A DNA stretch of 33,208 bases from Oleidesulfovibrio alaskensis DSM 16109 (GCF_000482745.1 NZ_KI519496.1:136822-170029), one strand, 5' to 3'. Numbered from the stretch's first letter, positions 1 to 8,347 are shown. Notes: generated by a model not told the origin, from the letters alone. Numbers and translations: made by a program.

Positions 1-149
1 CCCCTTGCCCGTCGGAGACATGAAACAACCGCACATGAAGACGCCTCCGGCAGGCAGGGCGATGATCTCCCTGCACCCTCAGTACGCACGCCGCGTGCGG
101 CCTGTTCCGGCGTGAGGCGCGTTGTGCGGCCTTGTCCCGCCACGCAAGG
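1..149. repeat. Partial copy of the 201-bp palindrome-ended repeat
   Basis: Bases 1-19 are the right end of one repeat unit (CCCCTTGCCC then GTCGGAGAC). After a linker of about 23 bp, a second unit begins at about 43 with GCCTCCGGCAGGC and a damaged GATGATCTCCCTGCACCCTC palindrome. From about 85 onward similarity to the full copies at 21217, 21441 and 33016 fades. The copy abuts the stop codon of the minus-strand gene that ends at 150, so it sits at the end of that operon. No protein-coding function is claimed. Confidence 0.75.
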
Positions 150-1355
150 TCACTCGTGGCAAGCCTTAACGGACAGTGGGAGGGAAAGTTCGGCTTCAGT
201 GCCGCCCCGGGCACGGGCACGGATGTGCAGTTCGCCGTTCTGCTCGCGCATTGATTTACGCGTTGCCATCAGGCCGAAACCGGAACCGGCTGGTTTGGAA
301 GTAAAGCGGCCGTTGCGGAGCTGCCCCGCCGCCTCAGCAGGCAGGCCGGAGCCGTTGTCGCATACGATCCAGCGGACGCAGACATTGTCCTGTACCACGC
401 GGATGCTTACAGTACCGGCACCGTGTTCCAGAGTGCCCGCGGCAATGGCTTCTTCCACCGCATCCACGGCATTGATGACAAGGTTCATCAGGCAGGCGTG
501 CAGTGCAGAATAATCAAACAGCGCACTTTCGGATTTTTTGGCATTTTCAGATTGGTGCGACGGTTCAAGGCACAACAGCGCTCCGGCATCCGCCGCTCTG
601 CTTTGCAGCAGCCGGACAACATCGCGCGCCACGCCCAGAGGATCGCCGGGCTGCATATCGGGTTGTGCCGGTCTGGAAAGATGCAACAGGTTCATTGCCA
701 TGTCACGCAGTCTGCCCACATCTTTACGCAGCATCTGCCAGCCCTGCTCAAGATACTCGCGGTTATCAAGCTCGAGCCCTTTTTCCAGGACAAACATAGC
801 CCCTTCCAGCCCTCCGGCCAGATTCTTGATGGCGTGTGCCATGGTACCGGCAGTTTCCCCCATGGCGGCAAGGCGTTCGGCTTCCAGCAACTCGCGGGTG
901 CGCTGTTCCACCAGCGATTCCAGCTGGCTGGTATAGCGCCGCACCTGCCCCCGCAGAGCAATCCGTTCTGCGGCGCGGGCCAGCGCAAATTCCAGCACAT
1001 CGGCATTAACGGGCTTGGTCAGAAAATCACCGGCCCCCTGCCGCAGACTTTCCACTGCCAGCTGCATGTCGCCATGTCCGGTCAGCATCAGCACTTCCGT
1101 ATCGGGCCAGGCTGTTTTAAATGCGCGCAGCAGGGCCATGCCGTCCATAACGGGCATGCGCACATCGGTCAGCAACACATGGGGCGGCCCGCTGTCATGT
1201 GCCAGCTGCAGCGCGGCTTCGCCGGACTGAGCTGTAACAACCTGATACCCCATATCGGCAACAAGAGGCCCCAGTGTTGCCAGAATGCCCGGCTCATCAT
1301 CTACAAGCATGACAGAAAGAGGTGCAGACTCCGCTGCCGCTGACAGATCCGGCAT
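150..1355 (-). CDS. REC-histidine kinase hybrid (response receiver fused to a kinase)
   Basis: A 401-residue soluble signalling protein. The N-terminal receiver domain (about 13-130) has the acidic pair DD at 19-20, the phosphoacceptor Asp64 in LLTDVRMP and Lys114 in FLTKPVN. A coiled linker (135-165) leads to a HisKA-like helix with His174 in TMAHAIKN. An HATPase_c domain follows, with N-box NLVINAVDA (291-299), G1 DNGSG (333-337) and G2 GSGFGL (357-362). There is no transmembrane segment and no DNA-binding output. It starts 39 bp after the stop of the membrane kinase at 1395-3692, so the two are probably co-transcribed and form a kinase to receiver-kinase relay; that relay is inferred. The ribosome site is weak (GGAA about 8 nt before ATG). 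The final output regulator is not in the window. Confidence 0.9.
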   Translation of the reverse strand: MPDLSAAAESAPLSVMLVDDEPGILATLGPLVADMGYQVVTAQSGEAALQLAHDSGPPHVLLTDVRMPVMDGMALLRAFKTAWPDTEVLMLTGHGDMQLAVESLRQGAGDFLTKPVNADVLEFALARAAERIALRGQVRRYTSQLESLVEQRTRELLEAERLAAMGETAGTMAHAIKNLAGGLEGAMFVLEKGLELDNREYLEQGWQMLRKDVGRLRDMAMNLLHLSRPAQPDMQPGDPLGVARDVVRLLQSRAADAGALLCLEPSHQSENAKKSESALFDYSALHACLMNLVINAVDAVEEAIAAGTLEHGAGTVSIRVVQDNVCVRWIVCDNGSGLPAEAAGQLRNGRFTSKPAGSGFGLMATRKSMREQNGELHIRARARGGTEAELSLPLSVKACHE

Positions 1356-1394
1356 GGTACTGTTCCATCGCTCCGCGCAGGCGGGATAAAGATG

Positions 1395-3692
1395 TTATGT
1401 TGCAGCGTTCTCAGACCCGGCGGGCAGAGAGCTGGTGGAAGGAAACCGCAGAATAAAACAGGCGCCGCCTTCCGGCATATTTGCCGCCTGTATGCTACCA
1501 CCGAAATCTTTCACCAGCCCGTAGCTGATGGAAAGACCGAGTCCCGTTCCCTTGCCCACGCTTTTGGTAGTGAAAAACGGTTCGAATATCTTGTTAAGCA
1601 GCGAACGGGGAATCCCCTTGCCTGTGTCGCACACACGCACCACAACCTCTCTGTCTTCCACCGTTGTGCGCACGGTGATACGGCGCGGGGCATTAGGATC
1701 GCGCTCCGAACGCTCTTCAATGGCATCACGCGCATTGAGCAGCATGTTTGTGAACACCTGTTCAAGCCTGTTAGGCATGGCCATGACCGGCGGCAGAACT
1801 TCGGCCAGCTGCCAGTCCACTTCAATCTGCCGCAAAGAAAGCTGGCGGGCAAAAAACTCGCACGATGACTGCAGAACAGCATTGAGATTTACCGGTTCCA
1901 GCGTGATATCCGACTGGCGGCCGAAGTCCCGCATATGATTGATAATACCGCTGGCTCTGTCCACATGGCTGTCTATTTCGCGTGCCATGGTTTCCAGCAC
2001 ATCGGGTGCCACTGGTTCACCGCGATGTATTTTGCGCATGATAAAACTGCTCGCGGTTTTAATGACAGTCAGCGGCTGGTTCAGTTCATGTGCCACGCCG
2101 GTTGCCATCTCACCCAGTGTAGCCATTTTTCCGGCCTGAATCAGCTTCTGTTCGGTCTCCAGCCGTTCGGTCACATCGCTGGCAGCCACCAGCAGCACTG
2201 TACGCTCATGGTATTCTGCGGGGGACAGCATGATGTCGACATACAACATGCTGCCGTCCTTGCGATGGTTGCGGGCCCGGGGAAGTACAGTAAATGCTTT
2301 CAGCTGCGATGCGTACCGCCTGCGCTCCTCTTCGGGAAACATGTCAAGAAACGACATACCGGTCAGCTGGCTGCGTTCATAACCGTACAGGGTTTCCACG
2401 GTATGGTTGCAGTCAACAATATCAAGCGTCTGCGCATCCAGCACAAACACGGCGTTGGGAATGTTATTGAAGATGGCGTGATATTTCTGTTCCGAGCGAC
2501 GCAGCCTGTCTTCGGCCTTTTTCAGCGCCGAAACGTCAATGGACATTTCCATGGCTGCTGTCACCTGCCCGTTTTCATCCACAACAGGAGAGGTATGCAC
2601 AAGCCAGTGTGTTCTGGAACCATCCGGATTGGTGCGGTATTCTTCGCTGCAATGCGACCTGCCCGTGGCAAATGTACGTTCCACAGGACAATTGGGACAG
2701 GGGTCTGTGCGGCCTTTATACGCCTGATAGCAGAACGCACCGGGCAACGGGTGAAAGCGCTCTGCAAATTCCCTGTTGAACTGCAACAGGCGGTATTCTC
2801 TGTCCTGCACGGTGATGCTGCACGGCACCTGCTCAAACAGCGCCTGATATTCCCGCCGCTGCCGCAACAGTTCTTCCTGCTTCTGGCGGATATCATCGGC
2901 CATGGACTGCACCGCGCCGGCCAGCTCTCCTATCTCGTCATGCTGGCCTGCATCCGTTATCAGCACCGGCTCGCCCCTGCCTATGCGTCTGGTGTTTTCC
3001 TTCAGGCGCGAAACAGGTTGCGTGATAAACCGCCGCAGCAACAGCACAATGGCCGAAGCAGAAAGCAGAAAGACCACTGCCGTGGCACCTACCATCCCCT
3101 GCTGGAAACGGGCAAAGTCCAGCTGCGCAGGACCAAGGCGCATCACCACGTCCAGTGCGCCGAGCACCTGTTTATCGGCAGAATGCACATGGCACGGCCC
3201 GCCGGAACAGCCTTCTTCATTCATGATGGGCCGCAGGCTGCCCAGCAGAGGTTCTCCGTCCGCACCGGTAAAGCGGCGGGTGCTTTCAGAAAGAGCCAGC
3301 CGGGTCAGCGGCGGCTCGGTGTGGTGGCAGACATTGCAGGCTTCATCACGTATGTTTGTCACCCGTCCGACCTCGTCGGCCTGACTGGAAAACATGATGG
3401 CTCCGGCTTTATTGTAAATACGGATGGAATGGATGTCGGGCTGACGGGCCAGATCGCGTATGATCTGATCAAGCTCATGGCGGGCGTTGGTCATCATGGC
3501 ATAGCGCGTGCCCAGCAGAATGGTACTGCCCAGCCTGTCCGCGCCTTCGGCAAATTCGCGCATAGCATGACGCTGATGGTAGCGCATGTTAAACCAGGAA
3601 AGCGCCACAAGCCCTGTAAGCAGCGTCACACCCGTGGTCAGCACGATGCGGTACACCAGACCGAACCGGCGGGGGGATGTCTTTTTATGCAT
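1395..3692 (-). CDS. Membrane sensor histidine kinase with two c-type heme-like motifs, HAMP and PAS domains
   Basis: A 765-residue protein. The start at 3692 (MHKKTSPRR) is preferred over the longer open frame because AGGGGAA lies just upstream. Transmembrane helices at about 11-34 and 199-220 flank a periplasmic sensor region. That region contains CNVCHH (heme-type CXXCH, 119-123) and CSGGPCH (CX4CH, 162-168), so covalent heme binding is plausible. HAMP follows (about 220-272), then a PAS-like domain with a CPNCP cysteine cluster (332-336) and a second PAS (about 402-512). HisKA has His535 in GVAHELNQP. HATPase_c has N-box NMLLNARDA, G1 DTGKG and G2 GKGTGLGL. Similar kinases with paired CXXCH/CXnCH motifs are common in deltaproteobacteria. 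A redox or ligand-sensing role is inferred. Confidence 0.9.
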   Translation of the reverse strand: MHKKTSPRRFGLVYRIVLTTGVTLLTGLVALSWFNMRYHQRHAMREFAEGADRLGSTILLGTRYAMMTNARHELDQIIRDLARQPDIHSIRIYNKAGAIMFSSQADEVGRVTNIRDEACNVCHHTEPPLTRLALSESTRRFTGADGEPLLGSLRPIMNEEGCSGGPCHVHSADKQVLGALDVVMRLGPAQLDFARFQQGMVGATAVVFLLSASAIVLLLRRFITQPVSRLKENTRRIGRGEPVLITDAGQHDEIGELAGAVQSMADDIRQKQEELLRQRREYQALFEQVPCSITVQDREYRLLQFNREFAERFHPLPGAFCYQAYKGRTDPCPNCPVERTFATGRSHCSEEYRTNPDGSRTHWLVHTSPVVDENGQVTAAMEMSIDVSALKKAEDRLRRSEQKYHAIFNNIPNAVFVLDAQTLDIVDCNHTVETLYGYERSQLTGMSFLDMFPEEERRRYASQLKAFTVLPRARNHRKDGSMLYVDIMLSPAEYHERTVLLVAASDVTERLETEQKLIQAGKMATLGEMATGVAHELNQPLTVIKTASSFIMRKIHRGEPVAPDVLETMAREIDSHVDRASGIINHMRDFGRQSDITLEPVNLNAVLQSSCEFFARQLSLRQIEVDWQLAEVLPPVMAMPNRLEQVFTNMLLNARDAIEERSERDPNAPRRITVRTTVEDREVVVRVCDTGKGIPRSLLNKIFEPFFTTKSVGKGTGLGLSISYGLVKDFGGSIQAANMPEGGACFILRFPSTSSLPAGSENAAT

Positions 3693-3815
3693 GGTATTCC
3701 CCTGCATGTGGCCGGCGCAGCAATAACACGCAGCGCGCCGCACGCACACAGCATTTGCGCGGAACATCCGCACGGCAGAACCACAAAAGCCCCGCCGGTG
3801 CAAGACATTCACACA

Positions 3816-3854
3816 CCGGAATTCTTCCGGCGCAATACGGTACCAAATGGTACC
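3816..3854. promoter_or_regulatory. Two small inverted repeats upstream of the sensor kinase
   Basis: CCGGAA-TTC-TTCCGG lies at 3816-3830 and GGTACC-AAAT-GGTACC at 3839-3854. Both are 124-162 bp upstream of the kinase start on the minus strand and just past the stop of the Rrf2 gene. They could be operator sites, possibly for the adjacent regulator, or chance palindromes. No clear -35/-10 pair was identified. Confidence 0.3.
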
Positions 3855-3855
3855 A

Positions 3856-4350
3856 TCAGGCGCCTTTTCTGGCACGGCTGCCCGAGGCGTGCCTGCAGTG
3901 CTCGTCTTCGATGGTCTGGCAGAAATCGCCGAACCGCACCCCCTGATCGGAGTAGGCCACAAGCTCGGCAAATGTGAAACGGTCAAGACGCTCGAACATG
4001 GCTATTCCCGCTTCTTTCCAGAGCATTCTGGTAAGACAGCCGGGCGCATGGGTACAGCCCTCTTCATCGCGCCCGCAGCCCACGATGTCTGTGCCGCCTT
4101 CCAGCAGGCGCACCACATCGCCCACGGTAAATGTGGTTACATCACGCGCCAGCGTATGGCCCCCGTTGGGCCCGCGCTGGGCCTTTAAAAAACCGGCCTC
4201 TTTCAGCTGGCGGGCAATCTTTTCAAGATACTTCTGCGAAACCCCCAGACGCTCGGCCACGTCCCGCATCAGCACTGGCCCGTTTCTGCCGTGAACCGCC
4301 ACATCAAGCAGCATGCGGGTACCATACCGGCTGTTGGTCAGAAGGCGCAT
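3856..4350 (-). CDS. Rrf2-family transcriptional regulator
   Basis: A 164-residue Rrf2/IscR-type winged-helix regulator. The start at 4350 is chosen for the strong site GGAGGGGAAACA directly before ATG; a longer open frame upstream lacks one. N-terminal features match the family: MRLLTNSRYGTRMLLDVA, the HTH region VAERLGVSQKYLEKIARQL, and the wing LKAQRGPNGGHTLAR. Further on is a cysteine cluster (VGCGRDEEGCTHAPGC), the region that holds Fe-S ligands in IscR and relatives, plus late cysteines in GDFCQ and DEHC. An Fe-S or redox-sensing role is inferred. It reads in the same direction as the downstream heme kinase operon, with a 163-bp gap, so it may regulate that operon. Confidence 0.88.
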   Translation of the reverse strand: MRLLTNSRYGTRMLLDVAVHGRNGPVLMRDVAERLGVSQKYLEKIARQLKEAGFLKAQRGPNGGHTLARDVTTFTVGDVVRLLEGGTDIVGCGRDEEGCTHAPGCLTRMLWKEAGIAMFERLDRFTFAELVAYSDQGVRFGDFCQTIEDEHCRHASGSRARKGA

Positions 4351-4758
4351 TGTTTCCCCTCCGTTTTTGGTCTTACAAGGCCGCACAATATCAGCGGCCA
4401 AACACAAGCAAGGCCCTGACAGCCGCGAAGGCATCCTGCCCGATGCCGTATCTGCTGCACGTCACCGTACAGACAGCCGCAGACTGTCAGAGCGCGAGCC
4501 GGATTTGCCGCGCGCATGAAAGGCACACGCGACAGGCGACCAAGAGAACGCCGCGGCTTTCCTGCCCGTTTTCCAAAGCATACAACACCCCCCGCAAACT
4601 CTCAACAAAAGACCACAAATACGGTGGAAAATTAATATGTTCTGACAAAAGGCCCATGCATCGCATGCGCTTTTTTTCACATCCTTTTCCACAGAAAAAA
4701 ACAACACGAACACAGCATGTTAGCGAACACTTACACACCAGCTTTCCTCTGCCGAAGC
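4351..4758. other. Intergenic region between the divergent Rrf2 and ArsR genes
   Basis: About 400 bp with no convincing gene. Short open frames on both strands lack ribosome sites and family motifs. The part from about 4590 to 4740 is AT-rich and probably contains the promoter for the minus-strand Rrf2 gene, but no clear hexamers stand out. Confidence 0.5.
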
Positions 4759-4827
4759 ATTTGGCTGAATCGCCAAATACTTCTTGACACGCCCCTTCGC
4801 CGGAAGTATTTGGCGAAAAAGCCAAAT
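4759..4827 (+). promoter_or_regulatory. ArsR promoter with two identical 20-bp operators
   Basis: Two copies of ATTTGGC-N6-GCCAAAT occur at 4759-4778 and 4808-4827, with centres 49 bp apart. Nested between and within them is a perfect 13-bp inverted repeat, CGCCAAATACTTC (4771-4783) and GAAGTATTTGGCG (4803-4815). A -35 TTGACA (4784-4789) lies between the operators. A 17-nt spacer puts the weak -10 TATTTG (4807-4812) inside the second operator. This is the expected arrangement for autorepression by the ArsR-family protein encoded immediately downstream. Confidence 0.85.
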
Positions 4828-4846
4828 GAAAAAGGAGGGCACAGTG

Positions 4847-5179
4847 ATGGATAATCCGTTCACTGAGCGTCAGGCCGCAATTTTTAAAGCGCTGGGACAT
4901 CCGGCACGATTATGCATGGTCGATGCGCTGACCGCCGGAGCACGCTGTGTGTGCGAACTGCAGGAACTGGTCGGCTCAGACATGTCCACTGTCTCCAAGC
5001 ATCTTTCCGTACTTAAAAAAACCGGTATCGTGCAGGATGAGCGTCGCGGCAACAATATTTACTATTCCATTGCCCTGCCTTGCGTGACCGGTTTTCTGCA
5101 ATGCACCCGTCAGGCTGTGGAGCGCGCAGGCATCAGCCCCGCACCTGAACAAACCGGCAGAACGGATGCAGCCGACTGA
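4847..5179 (+). CDS. ArsR-family metalloregulator
   Basis: A 110-residue ArsR/SmtB winged-helix repressor. The start at 4847 (MDNPFTERQ) is set by GGAGGG 7 nt upstream; an earlier in-frame ATG would overlap the operator. The N-terminal part ALGHPARLCMVDAL is typical. The recognition helix region is SDMSTVSKHLSVLKKTGIV and the wing is DERRGNNIYYSI. CVCEL (Cys-Val-Cys) matches the alpha3 metal-binding position of ArsR-type sensors, and further cysteines lie in the C-terminal part. It probably represses itself and the permease 53 bp downstream, and is released by a thiophilic metal or metalloid such as arsenite. The exact ligand is not determined by the sequence. Confidence 0.92.
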   Translation: MDNPFTERQAAIFKALGHPARLCMVDALTAGARCVCELQELVGSDMSTVSKHLSVLKKTGIVQDERRGNNIYYSIALPCVTGFLQCTRQAVERAGISPAPEQTGRTDAAD

Positions 5180-5232
5180 CAAATCCGCCTTGAACGGCAA
5201 GCATGTTGAAACCCCTAAAAAGGAACACCGCG

Positions 5233-6378
5233 ATGTCTGCACACGACCCTTTTACAGCTCCTCCCTGCTGCTGCAATAAAGACAACCCCGTCCGGAAACA
5301 GGACAATACAAAGACCCCCGGCGGCATGCGTCCTCTGCAACCTGCCGGTGGCCGCGCCATTCGCCCGCGCACCATGCTATTCTTAGCAGGCGGGCTTGTC
5401 GTATGGTTTGCCGTCTACGGGCAGCTGCTGTCTTTTGCCCGTCTTGTCACCTACGACGTGCTGGGTCTCGGGCGCGGCACACATCTGGGCGAGGCTGTTG
5501 AATTCTTTATTTACGACACGCCCAAAGTGTTGATGCTGCTTGTGCTGGTTGTCTTCGGTGTCGGCATTCTGCGGTCTTTTTTCACACCTGAGCGCACCAG
5601 AAAAATTCTGGCCGGACGCAGTGAGGCCGCCGGTAATGTGCTGGCAGCCCTGCTGGGCATTGTCACCCCGTTCTGCACATGTTCGGCGGTTCCTCTCTTT
5701 ATGGGGTTTGTGGCAGCCGGCGTACCGCTCGGGGTCACACTCTCTTTCCTTATCGCCGCCCCCATGGTCAACGAAGTTGCCGTGGTATTGCTCTACGGAC
5801 TGCTGGGATGGAAAGTCGCCGCCCTGTACATGGGCACCGGTCTTGCCATTGCCGTGCTGGCGGGCTGGATTATCGGCCGCTTGCGCATGGAACGTTATGT
5901 GGAAGACTGGGTTACACAGACAACACAGCCCGCAGCCGGTTTGATGCTGGAAGCACGCATGAGCTGGGAAGGACGGATCAGCTACGCAATTGGTGCCGTG
6001 CGCGATATCGTCGGCAAAGTGTGGCCGTATGTTGTACTGGGCATAGCCGTGGGAGCCGGAATTCATGGTTATGTGCCCGAAGGCGTTCTGGCTTCCGTCA
6101 TGGGCAAAGAAGCATGGTGGTCTGTGCCTGCCGCGGTGGTGCTGGGCATTCCCATGTATTCCAATGCCGCAGGCATCATTCCTGTAGTGCAGGCACTGCT
6201 GGGCAAAGGCGCCGCGCTGGGTACCGTACTGGCCTTCATGATGGCCGTCATCGCTCTATCGCTGCCCGAAGCCGTCATACTGCGGCGCGTACTCAAAATG
6301 CCCCTTATCCTCACATTCTTCGGCGTGGTGGGCTGCGGAATCCTCATTGTCGGCTTCCTTTTCAATATGCTCATCTGA
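5233..6378 (+). CDS. Permease of the ArsP/YraQ (DUF318) family, probable metal or metalloid efflux
   Basis: A 381-residue polytopic membrane protein. The start at 5233 (MSAHDPFT) is chosen for the upstream AAAGGA; an earlier ATG at 5203 is possible but has no good site. Family hallmarks are FCTCSAVPLFMGF followed by GVTLSFLIAAPMVNEVA, and a second half with the related GIPMYSNAAGIIPVV and LPEAVIL. About 8-9 hydrophobic segments are visible. The N-terminus carries a cysteine triplet (PPCCCNKDN) that may bind thiophilic metal. Pairing with an ArsR repressor points to efflux of an arsenical or soft metal. Both organoarsenical (ArsP) and Cu/Zn-type functions are known for relatives, so the substrate is open. 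Confidence 0.85.
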   Translation: MSAHDPFTAPPCCCNKDNPVRKQDNTKTPGGMRPLQPAGGRAIRPRTMLFLAGGLVVWFAVYGQLLSFARLVTYDVLGLGRGTHLGEAVEFFIYDTPKVLMLLVLVVFGVGILRSFFTPERTRKILAGRSEAAGNVLAALLGIVTPFCTCSAVPLFMGFVAAGVPLGVTLSFLIAAPMVNEVAVVLLYGLLGWKVAALYMGTGLAIAVLAGWIIGRLRMERYVEDWVTQTTQPAAGLMLEARMSWEGRISYAIGAVRDIVGKVWPYVVLGIAVGAGIHGYVPEGVLASVMGKEAWWSVPAAVVLGIPMYSNAAGIIPVVQALLGKGAALGTVLAFMMAVIALSLPEAVILRRVLKMPLILTFFGVVGCGILIVGFLFNMLI

Positions 6379-6386
6379 CCGGCCGT

Positions 6387-6665
6387 ATCCGGCGGGCAAG
6401 GGGAATCATTCCCCTTACCCGTCGGAGACATTACACAATCACTCATGAAGACGCCTCCGGCGGGCAGGGAGATGATCTCCCTGCACCCTCAATGCGCTCT
6501 TCGCATGTTCCCCGGATACGCCCGCGGCGCGCTGTACTGCTTTGCTCCGTGCCGATGATGCCGCCCTGAACGCCCCAAAGGCCATAGCTGACCGGTCCGC
6601 GCCGGGCGCATCTCGGGATGCAACGGGGGATGCAAGGGGAATCATTCCCCTTGCCCGCCGGAGGC
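6387..6665. repeat. Repeat copy: isolated right end plus a full 213-bp unit
   Basis: An isolated right-end palindrome (AAGGGGAAT-C-ATTCCCCTT, ending in GTCGGAGAC at 6429) is followed by a 23-bp linker and a full unit at 6453-6665. The unit opens with GCCTCCGGCGGGC and the palindrome GCAGGGAGA-TGA-TCTCCCTGC, and closes with GGGGGATGC, AAGGGGAATCATTCCCCTT and GCCCGCCGGAGGC. It lies between two convergent operons, the permease and phnE. At 213 bp it is 12 bp longer than the copies near 21.2 kb. Confidence 0.85.
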
Positions 6666-6673
6666 ATAGCTAT

Positions 6674-6717
6674 TTAAAACAAAACGGACCCCGCTTCCTG
6701 CAAGAGGCGGGGTCCGT
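6674..6717 (-). terminator. Rho-independent terminator of the phn operon
   Basis: A perfect 11-bp stem, ACGGACCCCGC (6684-6694) with GCGGGGTCCGT (6707-6717), encloses a 12-nt loop. Read on the minus strand it is followed by a T-rich tract (TTTTGTTTTAAATA). It lies 48 bp past the stop of the last phnE. Confidence 0.9.
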
Positions 6718-6764
6718 CAACAATCCCTTACGTAATGCGCGGGAATTGTATTTCTGTGTACGTT

Positions 6765-7562
6765 TTAGATGATACGCTTGCGTATCTGCGTGACCAGCAC
6801 CTCGGCCAGTACAACCACGGCAAAAATGCAGACCAGCACCAGTGATACGCGCGTCCACTGGAACAGGTTAAGTGCCGTATCAAGCGCTACGCCGATACCG
6901 CCGGCGCCCACCAGACCGATGACCGAAGATTCACGCACGTTGATGTCCCAACGGAACAACGCGATACTCCAGAACGCGGGAGAAACCTGAGGCCAGTAAG
7001 CCTTGAGGAATATGCTCACCCACGGCGCACCTGCGGCGCGCATGGCTTCCACCGGCCCGCTATGGGCTTCTTCCAGTGCTTCGCCGAACAGTTTGCCCAC
7101 AAACCCGATGGAACGCACGGCAATGGTGATAACCCCTGCCAGCGTGCCGGGACCGAACATGGCCACAAACAGCATGGCCCACACCAGCGAGTTAACCGAA
7201 CGGGAAGAAACCAGAATAAAGGTTGCCAGCCAGTTGAGTGCGGGAGCACGGCACACGTTACGTGCAGCCATCACACCTACCGGCAGCGCCAGCACCAACG
7301 TCAGCAGCGTACCCAGCGTGGCGATATGCAGTGTTTCCACCAGACTGGCGTGCACCCCTTCGTAATAAAAACCGAAGTCCACAGGCCACATGCGCTGGAA
7401 AAGGTCAGAAACCTGATGCGGAGCATCCATGAGGAACTCGGGGATGACCTGCACGGTACGGAACGACCATGCCAGCAGCACGCCCACGCACAGAAATACG
7501 GTAAATCGCGCATAGCGTTCGGCACGGGTAAACCGCACCCACTCACGGTCTGCTACGTTCAT
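6765..7562 (-). CDS. phnE: Phosphonate-type ABC transporter permease PhnE (second copy)
   Basis: A 265-residue inner-membrane permease of the PhnE family with about six hydrophobic segments. The coupling EAA loop reads VEAMRAAGAPWVSIFLKAYWPQ, and it is followed by the family stretch RESSVIGLVGAGGIG. It overlaps the preceding permease gene by 4 bp (ATGA), indicating translational coupling. It is the last gene of phnD-phnC-phnE-phnE. With the other permease it would form a heterodimeric channel for phosphonates or a related oxyanion such as phosphite. No C-P lyase or phosphite dehydrogenase gene is present in this window, so the true substrate is not fixed by context. Confidence 0.92.
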   Translation of the reverse strand: MNVADREWVRFTRAERYARFTVFLCVGVLLAWSFRTVQVIPEFLMDAPHQVSDLFQRMWPVDFGFYYEGVHASLVETLHIATLGTLLTLVLALPVGVMAARNVCRAPALNWLATFILVSSRSVNSLVWAMLFVAMFGPGTLAGVITIAVRSIGFVGKLFGEALEEAHSGPVEAMRAAGAPWVSIFLKAYWPQVSPAFWSIALFRWDINVRESSVIGLVGAGGIGVALDTALNLFQWTRVSLVLVCIFAVVVLAEVLVTQIRKRII

Positions 7563-8347
7563 CGGAACACCCCCTTCACCCGCTGGGCAAGCAGTTCGCT
7601 CACCATAACCAGAGCGATGATGCAGATAAGGATGGCACTCACGAAGTCATAGTCGTAACGCTGGAATGCAGCCGCAAGCGTACCGCCTATGCCGCCTGCA
7701 CCCACAATGCCTATCATGGTCGAGTTACGCAGGTTGGCGTCTGTCTGATAGGTGGCAAACCCGATGAAGCGGTTCAGCACCTGAGGCAGCACGGCAAAAA
7801 TAAGCACAGAAGGAAACGGTGCGCCCGCAGCCCGCATGGCTTCGACAGGTTTAAGCGAAATCTCTTCGATGGCTTCGGCAAAAAGTTTGCCGATAAATCC
7901 TATGGAAGCGAAAATAAGAGTCAGAATACCCGCCAACGGCCCGAACCCCACGGCCTTTACAAACAGAATAGCAAAAATCACGGGGTGAAAAGAACGGCAG
8001 ATGGCAATAAAACCGCGGCTGGGCCATGTGAGCCAGTCGGGCATCAGGTTGCGCGCGGCCATAAGACCGATGGGCAGCGAGATAAGCACACCGAAAGCAG
8101 AAGAGATGATAGCAATCTGCAGTGTTTCCAGAAGGTTGTTTATAAGCAGCTGCCAGCGGGCAAAGTTGGGCGGCACCATGGCCCCCAGAAAGCGCTGGGC
8201 GTTGTCCATACCGGCGATGACGCGGTCAAAGGAAATTTCCAGCGACTGCGCCGCCCATATGCAGTACAGCACGACAAGCAGGTACCCGGAGCGCGCCCAG
8301 TAATTCGGTCTGAACGGTGCCGGGCGTTTCATGGGGCTATCACTCAT
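7559..8347 (-). CDS. phnE: Phosphonate-type ABC transporter permease PhnE (first copy)
   Basis: A 262-residue permease related to its downstream neighbour, though clearly diverged. An N-terminal membrane anchor at about 20-40 is followed by the transport domain. The EAA loop is VEAMRAAGAPFPSVLIFAVLPQ, and the conserved RNSTMIGIVGAGGIGG precedes the last helices. The start codon overlaps the stop of phnC (ATGA), and the stop overlaps the start of the next phnE. The two phnE genes probably arose by duplication and now make a heterodimer; the dimer is inferred. Confidence 0.92.
   Translation of the reverse strand: MSDSPMKRPAPFRPNYWARSGYLLVVLYCIWAAQSLEISFDRVIAGMDNAQRFLGAMVPPNFARWQLLINNLLETLQIAIISSAFGVLISLPIGLMAARNLMPDWLTWPSRGFIAICRSFHPVIFAILFVKAVGFGPLAGILTLIFASIGFIGKLFAEAIEEISLKPVEAMRAAGAPFPSVLIFAVLPQVLNRFIGFATYQTDANLRNSTMIGIVGAGGIGGTLAAAFQRYDYDFVSAILICIIALVMVSELLAQRVKGVFR

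Noticed and set aside
1935..3977. A 680-codon plus-strand open frame opposite the sensor kinase
   Set aside because: It is antisense to a kinase with all motifs intact, has no family motif or ribosome site, and arises from GC-rich codon use.
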